Shown: in pieces, positions 16,223 to 24,600 of the stretch
Position numbering within the stretch: position 1 is the stretch's first letter
Layout: each line of letters starts with the position of its first letter
DNA from: an uncultured bacterium
Lineage (GTDB): Bacteria > Bacillota > Clostridia > Christensenellales > Pumilibacteraceae
Assembly: GCA_949744905.1 (NCBI GenBank)
Contig: CATKCE010000102.1
Location: forward strand, 1-38,009
DNA: 38,009 bases
Reading direction: 5' to 3'
The notes under the pieces: generated by a model
Seen by the model: the letters and a program-made list of their open reading frames with translations, nothing else
Told to the model about the DNA's origin: nothing
Database searches by the model: none
Position numbers and translations under genes: made by a program

Positions 16223-16915
16223 GAATACCGCCGCCGCCATCGCTATCGCCGTGTCAGGCACAAGAAACAGCGCGTTATATGTCGTACTGTATCCCCAGGC
16301 CGCGGCTCCGCTTAGGTCTCCCGACCAACCCATGAAATCTATGCCGTCGGCCCAAAACAGTACTCCCGCAAGCACGTGCGAAAACAAGCGTATCGCCATG
16401 TATACGCATGTTCCGATAAAAAATCCGGAATGACACGTCAGCGGCGGTTTACCGGCGGAGACGGCTTTATCGTAACGTGTTCTGCGGAAACGGAAAATGC
16501 CGATAGATGACAGCGAGATATAAGGTACGATGTAATCCAGCAGCGCGCTCCACGGAGATACGATATACGGTCCCTGTATGAGTTGTAAAAGCATGTACAC
16601 GGTGGAGACGGCGAGTCCTTTGCGGAATCCGAAATAGTAGCAGTAAATGAGCATCGGCAGGGTGGAGGCCGCCGTTATAGAGCCTCCGTACGGAAGCGAA
16701 AATATTTTTACGTAAGAGAGCGCGAACGATGCGGCTATGCAAATCGCTCCGTAAGTAAGGTCTTTGGTGGAACGGGTTTCTGTTTCGCCGCGCTTTTTCC
16801 GTACCGCAGTAATCGCGATAACGGTGACAGCCGAAACGGTTATTACCGCCAGCACAAGCAGCAAAACCTGCCACCACGGGATGAGTATGCCTTCCCAGTA
16901 GTCTTTGGTAAACAT
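16106..16915 (-). CDS. thiT: ThiT, thiamine-specific S-component of an ECF transporter
   Basis: A 269-residue membrane protein of the ThiT/YuaJ family, which captures thiamine and works with a shared ECF ATPase module encoded elsewhere. Family signatures are the IKIFSLPYGGSITAASTLP segment, LLQLIQGPYIVSPWSALLDYI, and the late GWSGDLS...YSTTYNALFLVPD region. It is longer than usual ThiT (about 180-200 aa): one extra N-terminal helix with a basic linker, and about 38 polar residues at the C-terminus. The ATG at 16915 has a perfect AGGAGGT 6 nt upstream. A TPP riboswitch with terminator precedes it, which independently supports the thiamine role. The 3' end runs antisense across the last 117 nt of ftsW. 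Confidence 0.95.
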   Translation of the reverse strand: MFTKDYWEGILIPWWQVLLLVLAVITVSAVTVIAITAVRKKRGETETRSTKDLTYGAICIAASFALSYVKIFSLPYGGSITAASTLPMLIYCYYFGFRKGLAVSTVYMLLQLIQGPYIVSPWSALLDYIVPYISLSSIGIFRFRRTRYDKAVSAGKPPLTCHSGFFIGTCVYMAIRLFSHVLAGVLFWADGIDFMGWSGDLSGAAAWGYSTTYNALFLVPDTAIAMAAAVFLLMSKAFNRFMASSSNALQYTDAGTKNDKGTAAGADER

Positions 16916-16952
16916 TCGAATACCTCCTTCATTACCGAAAAAGCCCGATAAA

Positions 16953-16982
16953 CAAAAAACGGACCGTCGCGCGACGGTCTTT
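16953..16982 (-). terminator. Riboswitch-controlled terminator before thiT
   Basis: On the minus strand GACCGTCG and CGACGGTC form a tight GC-rich hairpin (16962-16979) followed by CG and a T run (16954-16959). It lies between the TPP aptamer and the thiT ribosome site and is the likely expression platform. Confidence 0.88.
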
Positions 16983-17009
16983 TGCCTATATAATTGCATT
17001 GAAAAATTT

Positions 17010-17115
17010 ACAATCGGCAAGCTTCCCTACGCGAGTACTAACTCACAGGTTCAAAGGGACCAACGACCAGCCGTCGTTATCTCAGCCGCAGCGTTTTGCA
17101 GCGCCCCCAGCGGTA
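17010..17115 (-). promoter_or_regulatory. TPP riboswitch (THI element) aptamer
   Basis: Reading the minus strand, the conserved parts occur in order: CTGGGGGCGC, GGCTGAGAT (pyrimidine-sensor helix side), CCCTTTGAACCTG, GTTAGTACTCGCGTAGGGAAGC. These are the hallmark sequences of thiamine pyrophosphate aptamers. With the terminator at 16953-16982, high TPP should switch thiT off by early termination. The optional P3a region is short (AACGACGG...CCGT-like). Confidence 0.96.
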
Positions 17116-17127
17116 ATAACGATTATA

Positions 17128-17156
17128 AATATAGTCGTATCAAGCCGTAATGTCAA
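17128..17156 (-). promoter_or_regulatory. Promoter for the TPP riboswitch-thiT transcript
   Basis: On the minus strand a consensus TTGACA (17156-17151), a 17-nt spacer and TATATT (17133-17128). Transcription should begin at about 17121, a few bases before the aptamer. Confidence 0.82.
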
Positions 17157-17196
17157 GTGTTTTTGCGGTCGGTATCGAAAATTCGAAAAAATTTTC

Positions 17197-17225
17197 TTGC
17201 ATAAACTCCGCCGATATATTATAAT
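17197..17225 (+). promoter_or_regulatory. Promoter abutting the start of the membrane-protein pair
   Basis: TTGCAT (17197-17202), a 17-nt spacer and TATAAT (17220-17225). The ATG at 17232 begins 7 nt after the -10, where transcription should start, and no Shine-Dalgarno is present. This is the same layout as at 4398-4433. Confidence 0.78.
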
Positions 17226-17231
17226 TCTGTT

Positions 17232-18056
17232 ATGGCATACGTTAAAAAGACTTTTAAATATATGTTAAAAGCGTTTTGGGCGCTTGCTTTGGTATGCTTG
17301 CCGGCGGCTTTGGCGCTGGGCGTCTTTACAAAACCCATGGCGTCGCTTTCGTATATAGGCGAATACGCAAGTAGCGATATAAAGGGATTTGCCGATATAT
17401 TCTGGCTCATATTCAATAAGTATGCCACTAAATACGTTTATCCGATAGTTCTCATATTTGTTGCTCTTGTATTTTCTTCTGCGCTTTCGTTGTCGGTTAT
17501 AGAAAAGCATTTCAGAGTAGGGAAGCTCATGCTCCGCGCGCCGTTGGGACAGATAAACAATTACTTTTTGCCGGTGGTCATAAGTTATACTATTCTTGCG
17601 CTTATAATGGCTTTGTACGGAATAATTCAAACCGGGCTTGTGGCGTTGCTGCATGTGCTTTTAAGCGGATGGGGACAGCCTACCGTGTTCAATGCCGTGA
17701 TAGCGGCAATACTGAGTTTTGGACTTTTTGTTCTTTCCATGTGGGCGGCGTGTTCGGCTATGTATTGGACCCCGATGATGGTCATATACGGCTTTTCGTT
17801 CAGGGATGCGGCGGCGGCGTCTATCCGCTTGCTCGACGGCAATATGTTCGGTATATTGTGCGGTCTCATATTACCGTTTGTCATTGTGGCGGTATTGCAA
17901 AACGCGTTCTGTTTTATTCCGAACGCTGTCGTTTTGATAGTGCTTGCCGTGTTGTTGTATCTTTTTTTGATAATGTACGTGATGTCGTTTATAATGGTGT
18001 CAATGTTCGGTCTTTCTAAAATGGAAAGGCGCGACGAAAAATCATTCCGGGGGTAA
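17232..18056 (+). CDS. Six-helix membrane protein of unknown function, first of a pair
   Basis: A 274-residue integral membrane protein with about six hydrophobic helices (near 12-32, 68-90, 108-140, 150-172, 205-228, 232-256) and short polar ends. No catalytic motif is visible. The region MWAACSAMYWTPMMVIYGFSFRDAAAASIRLLDG resembles the matching part of the next gene, so the two look like paralogues that may work as a heteromer. It could belong to one of the broad polytopic DUF families found in Firmicutes; I cannot say which. It is transcribed divergently from thiT but is not under the riboswitch. The start is the ATG 7 nt after the -10 box, so the mRNA seems leaderless. Confidence 0.85.
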   Translation: MAYVKKTFKYMLKAFWALALVCLPAALALGVFTKPMASLSYIGEYASSDIKGFADIFWLIFNKYATKYVYPIVLIFVALVFSSALSLSVIEKHFRVGKLMLRAPLGQINNYFLPVVISYTILALIMALYGIIQTGLVALLHVLLSGWGQPTVFNAVIAAILSFGLFVLSMWAACSAMYWTPMMVIYGFSFRDAAAASIRLLDGNMFGILCGLILPFVIVAVLQNAFCFIPNAVVLIVLAVLLYLFLIMYVMSFIMVSMFGLSKMERRDEKSFRG

Positions 18057-18061
18057 AAGAC

Positions 18062-18973
18062 GTGGCGTTCAAAAACGCTTTGAAATTATTGATATCCAAA
18101 TTCCGGTACGTTTGGGTGATATTGCTGTATCTTGTGATCACCGGCGTTATAGTCGGCAGTTTGAGCCTGCCTTTTGCCGTGCCCATATTGCGCGTACTGC
18201 GCGAGGACGGCATATTAAATCTGTTTGCGGCGTTGTTTGACGGCAGAGGAGGCAGTTTCGACGCGTGGACGGACAATCTGTATGCCGCACTGTCCGCGGC
18301 AAAAGACAGTATACTCGGCAACCGTTTGATAGCGTTCAGTACCGGGGCATTGGTGCTGTTGGTATTTACTTTTGCTTACAGATTTATACTTGGACTTTAC
18401 GAGATACCTTTGGTCACGGTATTGGAGGGCGCCATGTCGTCAAACGCGCGTATCGGTTTTACCGGAAGGTTTATTTCACGTATCGGCGGCTCCGCCTGTT
18501 TTGTTCTGGTTAAAATGATATATACGGTATTGTTCGACGCCCTTATCGGCATAGCGTTGGTTTTGATGATCGGACTGTTCGACGTGCCGATGTTAAAGTT
18601 GTTTGTTCCTTTTCTCATCATGTCTGTCCTACTTGTCTTACTGGCGATACGTTATACGCTTATCGCAATGTGGGCGCCGCATATAGTCTTGGGCGGATGC
18701 GGCATTTTCCGCTCGTTTGCTTTTTCGGTGCAAAAAGGTTTCCGTAATATGGGAAGCATATTCTCAACTTTTTTGATAGCATGGACGCTTATAATCGCGC
18801 TTAATATGCTTGTGGGAGTTTTTACTTTTTGTGCGGGGCTGATACTCACAGTGCCGTTGTCCATGTTGTTTGTAAATTTGCTCAATATGACCTTGTATTA
18901 CGGTAAAAACGGGAAGCGGTATTACGTGGACGCCGCGACTGTGGTCACTCCGCCGGTAATTCAAAAAACGTGA
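18062..18973 (+). CDS. Six-helix membrane protein of unknown function, second of a pair
   Basis: A 303-residue integral membrane protein with about six helices (near 15-36, 86-108, 138-165, 172-198, 228-252, 255-278). It shares layout with the preceding protein: a helix ending in IAMWAPHIVLGG followed by an amphipathic stretch (FRSFAFSVQKGF), aligning with MYWTPMMVIYG...FRDAAAASIRL upstream. No enzyme motif is seen. The GTG start at 18062 lies 5 nt after the preceding stop with a GGGGGT ribosome site, so the two genes form one operon ended by the terminator at 18992-19025. Function unknown. Confidence 0.85.
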   Translation: MAFKNALKLLISKFRYVWVILLYLVITGVIVGSLSLPFAVPILRVLREDGILNLFAALFDGRGGSFDAWTDNLYAALSAAKDSILGNRLIAFSTGALVLLVFTFAYRFILGLYEIPLVTVLEGAMSSNARIGFTGRFISRIGGSACFVLVKMIYTVLFDALIGIALVLMIGLFDVPMLKLFVPFLIMSVLLVLLAIRYTLIAMWAPHIVLGGCGIFRSFAFSVQKGFRNMGSIFSTFLIAWTLIIALNMLVGVFTFCAGLILTVPLSMLFVNLLNMTLYYGKNGKRYYVDAATVVTPPVIQKT

Positions 18974-18991
18974 AACTATTAATTAACTATT

Positions 18992-19025
18992 AAAAAGAGC
19001 GACGGAATGTTCCGTCGCTCTTTTT
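18992..19025. terminator. Bidirectional terminator between the membrane pair and serA
   Basis: GAGCGACGGAA (18997-19007) and TTCCGTCGCTC (19010-19020) form a perfect 11-bp stem flanked by an A run before and a T run after, so it works for both converging operons. Confidence 0.93.
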
Positions 19026-19035
19026 GCCGCCGCGC

Positions 19036-20202
19036 TTATTTGATCACGCGTACGCGTACTATATTGTCAGACTTGCGTATTTTATCGATAGTCGCATCGG
19101 ATATTATCTCGTCGATATCGAGTATGGCGTATGCCATCGGTCCACCGGATTGAGAGTTGAAACTGCTGATATTTATACCTTCTTTTGCGATTATGTCGCT
19201 CACCGACGATATTACGTTCTTGACGTTTTTGTGGAAAACCGTTATGCGCATTTTGCCATTGCGGTCGCTTTTGCAATTGGGAAAGTTGACCGAATTGGTT
19301 ATGTTACCGTTTTCTATAAAGTCGACGATCTCTCTCGCCGCCATCTGGGCGCAGTTATCTTCGGCTTCTTCGGTGCTTGCGCCGAGATGCGGGATAGTAA
19401 TAAGATTTTCCGTCCCGAGCAATTCCTCGCAGGGGAAGTCGGTGACGTATCGGTTTAACCTGCCGCTTTTTAATGCGGCTTTTACCGCAGCGTTGTCCAC
19501 AAGTTCTCCGCGCGAACAGTTTATAAGGTTTGCGCCGTTTTTCATTGCTCCAAGCGCTTCCTCGTTTATCATTTCTTTGTTTGCGTCCAGGTAAGGGACG
19601 TGCAATGTTACAAAGTCGCATTTGGACAACAGCGATTTTAGGTCGGTCTCTTTTTGTACGTTGTGGTTAAGATTCCACGCGGCGTCTATCGAGATGTACG
19701 GGTCGTAGCCGATGACTTTCATGCCGAGATCTACCGCCGTGTTGGCAACAAGTCTGCCGATGGCGCCGAGCCCTATCACGCCCAATGTCTTGCCGAGTAT
19801 CTCGCCTCCGGCAAACGCCTTTTTGCCGCTTTCAACGCTTTTGGGGATATCCTGTCTGCCTCCTGCAAGCGACTGCGTCCAGTTGATGCCGTCTACGATC
19901 TTTCTTCCGCACAATAAAAGAGCACAGACAACGAGTTCTTTTACTGCATTGGCGTTGGCGCCCGGCGTATTAAATACCACTACGCCCTGTTCGGCGTATT
20001 CGCGGTGGGGGATATTGTTTACGCCCGCGCCGGCGCGTCCCACGCACAGGACCGACTTCGGCATATTATACGAGTGCATATCGAACGAGCGCAGGATCAC
20101 GGCGTCGGGATCGGAACACTCTTTTACGAGTTTGTAACCGTGCGGAGCGAAAATATCGTCTACAGCGCCGCTTATCTCGTTTAGTTTGAGTATCTTGGAC
20201 AT
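19036..20202 (-). CDS. serA: D-3-phosphoglycerate dehydrogenase with C-terminal ACT domain
   Basis: A 388-residue NAD-dependent dehydrogenase that oxidises 3-phosphoglycerate, the first step of serine synthesis. It has a substrate-binding lobe with GRAGAGVNNI, a nucleotide-binding domain with GVIGLGAIGR, catalytic Arg in NCSRGELVD, and catalytic His in ITIPHLGAST. The C-terminal 70 or so residues (RITVFHKNVKNVISSVSDIIAKE...) are an ACT domain, suggesting serine feedback. It lacks the extra ASB domain of long SerA forms. It follows serC by 14 nt on the same strand, with GGAGA upstream of the ATG. serB is not in the window. Confidence 0.96.
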   Translation of the reverse strand: MSKILKLNEISGAVDDIFAPHGYKLVKECSDPDAVILRSFDMHSYNMPKSVLCVGRAGAGVNNIPHREYAEQGVVVFNTPGANANAVKELVVCALLLCGRKIVDGINWTQSLAGGRQDIPKSVESGKKAFAGGEILGKTLGVIGLGAIGRLVANTAVDLGMKVIGYDPYISIDAAWNLNHNVQKETDLKSLLSKCDFVTLHVPYLDANKEMINEEALGAMKNGANLINCSRGELVDNAAVKAALKSGRLNRYVTDFPCEELLGTENLITIPHLGASTEEAEDNCAQMAAREIVDFIENGNITNSVNFPNCKSDRNGKMRITVFHKNVKNVISSVSDIIAKEGINISSFNSQSGGPMAYAILDIDEIISDATIDKIRKSDNIVRVRVIK

Positions 20203-20216
20203 CGAATCTATTCTCC

Positions 20217-21293
20217 TTATTTGTTGGCTTTTTCAAATTCCGCCATATATTCTATAAGTTTTTTGACGCCTTCTACGGGCATTGCGTTGTATATGGACGC
20301 GCGCATGCCGCCAACAAGGCGGTGGCCTTTAAGAGTAAGCAATCCTTTTTTAGCCGCGCCTTCGACGAATCGTTTGTCGAGTTCTTCCGTGGGGGAAACA
20401 AAAGGTACGTTCATCAGCGACCTGAAAGGTTTTTCCACGGAATTGGCGTAAAAGGAAGAATTGTCTATAAAGTCGTATAAAAGTTCGGCTTTTTCTTCGT
20501 TTATTTTTTGTATCGCTTTCACGCCGCCGATTTCTTTGAGCCAACGGAAAACTTCCATTGCGACGTAAGTGGAAAAACACGGAGGAGTGTTGTAAAGACT
20601 TTTTTCTTTTATTTGTGTGCTCCATTTCATCATGGTGGGGCAGATGTCACTTGCCGTGTCCTGCAAATCTTTTCTCACTATAACTATCGTCATTCCTGCG
20701 GGTCCCACGTTTTTCTGCGCTCCGGCGTACAGTACGCCGAATTTTGAAACGTCGAGCTCCTGGCTCAATATGCAAGAGGATATATCGGCAACAAGGGGTA
20801 TATCGCCCGTATCGGGGATCTTATCGTATCTTGTTCCGAAGATCGTATTGTTGTAACAGATGTGAACGTAATCCGCGTCTTGTCGGAACATGCTCTTGTC
20901 GAGTTTGGGGATATACGTAAAATTTTTGTCCGCGCTTGACGCCGCTTCGCGCATGTCTCCGTATTTGCATGCTTCTTTATAAGCTTTTCCGGAGAAATTG
21001 CCGGTCACTACATAGTCGGCTTTTCCGTTTCGCTTTATGTTGAGCGGTACGGCTTCAAACTGTAAAGACGCGCCGCCCTGAACGAATATGATATCGTATT
21101 GCTCGGGGATATCCATAAGTTCGCGCAAAAGCGCTTCGGCTTGATCGTTTATCGCTTGATAGGCTTTTGAGCGGTGGCTCATTTCCATTACGGAAATACC
21201 GTTTCCGTCGTAATCCACAAGACCGTGTTTAACTCTTTCCAGTACCGGCAGAGGCAACATGCTCGGTCCCGCCGAAAAGTTGTAATTTCTCAT
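20217..21293 (-). CDS. serC: Phosphoserine aminotransferase
   Basis: A 358-residue class V PLP aminotransferase that makes phosphoserine from 3-phosphohydroxypyruvate and glutamate. It has the N-terminal NFSAGPSMLP, the PLP-binding Lys194 in GAQKNVGPAG, and the C-terminal GHRLVGGMRASIYNAM that recognises the substrate phosphate. Length is standard. It is first in the serC-serA operon: its promoter is at 21333-21361 and GGAGGAG precedes the ATG. It faces away from the giant-gene operon that begins at 21.5 kb. Confidence 0.97.
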   Translation of the reverse strand: MRNYNFSAGPSMLPLPVLERVKHGLVDYDGNGISVMEMSHRSKAYQAINDQAEALLRELMDIPEQYDIIFVQGGASLQFEAVPLNIKRNGKADYVVTGNFSGKAYKEACKYGDMREAASSADKNFTYIPKLDKSMFRQDADYVHICYNNTIFGTRYDKIPDTGDIPLVADISSCILSQELDVSKFGVLYAGAQKNVGPAGMTIVIVRKDLQDTASDICPTMMKWSTQIKEKSLYNTPPCFSTYVAMEVFRWLKEIGGVKAIQKINEEKAELLYDFIDNSSFYANSVEKPFRSLMNVPFVSPTEELDKRFVEGAAKKGLLTLKGHRLVGGMRASIYNAMPVEGVKKLIEYMAEFEKANK

Positions 21294-21332
21294 TATTCGA
21301 TCGACTCCTCCTACAAAGATACGCTTTTATCC

Positions 21333-21361
21333 ATTATACATAAGCGCCGAGATTTTCGCAA
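21333..21361 (-). promoter_or_regulatory. Promoter for serC-serA
   Basis: On the minus strand TTGCGA (21361-21356), a 17-nt spacer and TATAAT (21338-21333), 39 nt before the serC ATG. Confidence 0.82.
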
Positions 21362-21543
21362 GTGATTTCGTTGCGGCATAATACTTAAAATTATGAATAA
21401 ATTATTAAACGATACAAATGATAAAATCGGTTGAAATGGAATAATTTACGAAAATAGCGGCATTTTGATGTATTTGAGGCATGAAAAATCAAAAAAATGC
21501 GGTTTTTTACTCGAAAAAAGTGTTAAATAGCCCCGAGCCACTA
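21362..21543. other. AT-rich gene-free stretch between serC and the giant operon
   Basis: These 182 nt lie in the 343-nt divergent region (21294-21636). They are markedly AT-rich with many A and T runs. I see no RNA gene, no strong hairpin and no small coding frame with a ribosome site. The richness in A tracts could favour DNA bending upstream of the promoter at 21544. Confidence 0.5.
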
Positions 21544-21572
21544 TTGACTTTACGAAAAGAATGGTTTATACT
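21544..21572 (+). promoter_or_regulatory. Strong promoter for the giant three-gene operon
   Basis: TTGACT (21544-21549), a 17-nt spacer and TATACT (21567-21572). The leader to the chosen ATG (21637) is about 58 nt. No other promoter of this quality was seen in front of the second or third gene. Confidence 0.83.
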
Positions 21573-21585
21573 ATTATATAGTATA
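21567..21585. promoter_or_regulatory. Inverted repeat over the -10 of the giant operon (possible operator)
   Basis: TATACTA (21567-21573) and TAGTATA (21579-21585) are perfect inverted copies separated by 5 nt, covering the -10 and start site. An overlapping palindrome AGTATACT follows at 21580-21587. A dimeric repressor could bind here; AT-rich sequence can also give such repeats by chance. Confidence 0.5.
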
Positions 21586-21636
21586 CTAAAATTAGATGTG
21601 TAATTCTATACATTCATGCATTTGAGAGGTTTTTTA

Positions 21637-24600
21637 ATGAGGAGCAATGTAAAGAAAATCAAAATCTGGGCGCTGTGCATCTTTTTGCTGTTTGCTGTGA
21701 CTACGGCGATCGGACTGCTTGTTTTGCCTATGAAATCTTATGCAGAAAATTCTTCTCCGACCACTCTCAAATTCCGCCAGGTAGCGGCGGGGGAGGATTT
21801 TGCCGTCGGATTGACTTATGACGGCGATTTGTACGGATGGAGCCTTCTCGATAAAAGCGTTAGCGGCAACGGAGGAAACAATTACGGTTTGGCGGATGCC
21901 GACGACCGCAACGTGGATACGCTGGGTAAATATTATCCTTCGGTACCGATAAGAATAGACGTTAAATTCACTTATGCGACATACAGGTCAACCGGCGTTA
22001 CCGCCGCAGGGCTCGTGGAGACCCCGAACGGAACCTGTATGGGAAAAACTGCCGACGACCGTACTATAGCGCAGATTTCCGCCACGCGCACTACCGCGGC
22101 GTTTATCACGAAGTCCGGTTTATTGTACGTTTGGGGCAAGGACAGCAGCGAACCTACCGCGCAGTCGGCTTCGGATAAGAATCTTAATTTATTGCTCCGT
22201 ACCGCGCCTGTGGAAGACCGTTACGAGGCGCCCCACGCATTCGTACCCGGAATGGTCGATTATACCGTAAGCGATCTGTTCCGTATTTTTCCCGCATACA
22301 ACGACGCGGCAAACCGTAACGAGAACTTTGCGGTTTCGATAGATTCGATCGTCTCCAGCGAATACAATTATCTTGTACGTTACAATTCTTCTTCGGAGGA
22401 ATGTAATTTTATGTGGGGACAAACAGTTTACGATCAATTGAACTCCTCAAACGGACCCCACAGTTTCGGAGGAGGACATATTGCTTCCAATATTTACAGC
22501 GGAGGATGGGCGTATCTCGGAGACGGAAACATATATACCGTTTCGGCCTCGTCTTTCAACGTGCGCGGAAAAAACTATTCCGTTGCTTCCACGGCGGCGG
22601 TAAGCGGTTCGGACGAACTTCCGGTAGCAAATACCTTGTTAGCGGTCGATCCCGACAAGACAGTCGACGGATATACATTCTACGGCAAGGACGATTCAGA
22701 CAAAAAGGACGTCAAGATAGTCGGAGCCGTAACAAAAGGATGGCAGGCCATCGGCGGCGTTAGCGCAAGCGTAGGAGTACAGAGCAACGCGACGTTTTAC
22801 GGTTCCGACGGAAAACCCGCAAGCGGAGTAAACGCGCCGTTATCGAAATTTTCCGCAGGTAACGGTTACGGATATATGATAGACAATAACGGCAAGTTGT
22901 TGTTCTGGGGCGACAACAGCCTGGGACAGATGAACGGAGTCAAGGGCGCCGCGCATGTCGCTCTTACCGATATTTCCGCTTCCGTAGCTGCTGCGGGTGC
23001 GAATTTTGTTCAGGTAGTCGCAGGCAAGGTACTGACCGGCTATCCGGTTTTGGAGAGTTTCGGCAGTTCCGACGAATACGCGGCGCCGAATTACGACAAA
23101 TGGGCTCAGGATACCGACGAGAACTTGACCGGAAAACTCGTTAACGGCTATTCCGATGGGGAAACGTTTTTAAGCGCCGTATTGGAAGCCGACGGAAAAG
23201 TAACTGTAATTGGCGCAGTCAACGGCGCCCCGTTCAAAAAATCTGCAAACACCGACTGTCTTGATGCCCACGGCGTTTCCGTGGATTCAACTACGGTTAA
23301 AAGCGCGAATAAGATTGTCGCTCTTTCCGGCGGATACGACAACTGCCTTTTTGCCATATCCTCACTTGGAAAGATATATAAAATAACGGCGACTTCCGGC
23401 GGCGATTTGAATTGTTATCGCTACGACGAATTCAGCGATTTCGCCACCGAAGACAACCCTACCGATAACGAACATCACAATATAATTTCTAACTGGAACG
23501 TTAACAATACCGTTTCCATGCAGTTTACAAGCGGATACAGTGAAGATGCGAAAGCCGGCAAACCGTCCTCTGTAGTCGTGGGGCTTTACGACGCGTTTGA
23601 TGAAAATAAAAAGTCGGACCAGTCGTATCCTTCGCACATTAAAGATCTTGTTCCCGCAACGTCGGTAAATGACGCTTCGTCTTTTTCGGGAGACGCTTAC
23701 CGTATAGTGATGCCGAAGATCCCCACGGGGGCGGAAACGTCGTTTACGGTAAATTCGTATACATTCGACAATGTTGATTCCGTATACAAAAAAGACACTG
23801 CTCCCTTTGTTTCCGCCGACAGTTCGTTGTCTTCGGGCAACGAGATAGAGTTTTATTGGAGTGACGATACCCAATATCGTCATAAGTTGGACGCGGGAAT
23901 AGCTTTGCGCTATTTTGACTTGGAGTTCCGTTACAAGCGCGCGTATACAGACGGAGACGGAAAAAAACACGCTTCCGTTATAGATTTTGTCATAACGCCC
24001 AAGCGCGCTACTCAGGGCAAAGCTATAATCATAAAATATAACGTAGGACGTTACGATTCCGTATCTAATTTTGATAAAGTGGACGGAGGCACACCGTATT
24101 TTTACGATACAAAACTTGTGAACGTGCGCGTCGGGGTGGATAACAGCGATCTTACCGCAAACTTTGTTACCTCAAAGAACGTAGCGTCCGACGGAGATCC
24201 GGCAGTTATGATGTCGAGAATTCCCGTTCTCGATCCGAACAATTCGGTCAACAACACGTATTCGCTTGCCGTTATGGATGTTTCTACCGGACTTGAACAG
24301 ATCCGCGATATAGCAAAGAGTAAAGTGAGCGGATATTCTCTTACCGATGAAGCTTTGTATGATCTGATAGCAAGCGGCGACACAGGATTCCCGCGTTCCG
24401 ATAAAGTTGAAAAAGGCAATTTACTGTACTTTAATAAGTACGCCGGAGCGTATTATAACGACAGATACGAGTTTTTGGCTTACGACCATGACGGCGACAT
24501 TGTTACGGTAGACCGTATAAGCAACGTAAGCGGTATCAATTCGGTGCAGGGCAGTACCGAGTATTTCTCGTATAATATCGTAGAAAAAACCGTGGTTTTC

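Noticed and set aside
21460..21515. Weak hairpin from GCATTTTGA and TCAAAA...ATGC plus A/T tracts upstream of the giant operon
   Set aside because: Mostly A-T pairing with mismatches; not distinguishable from AT-rich background.
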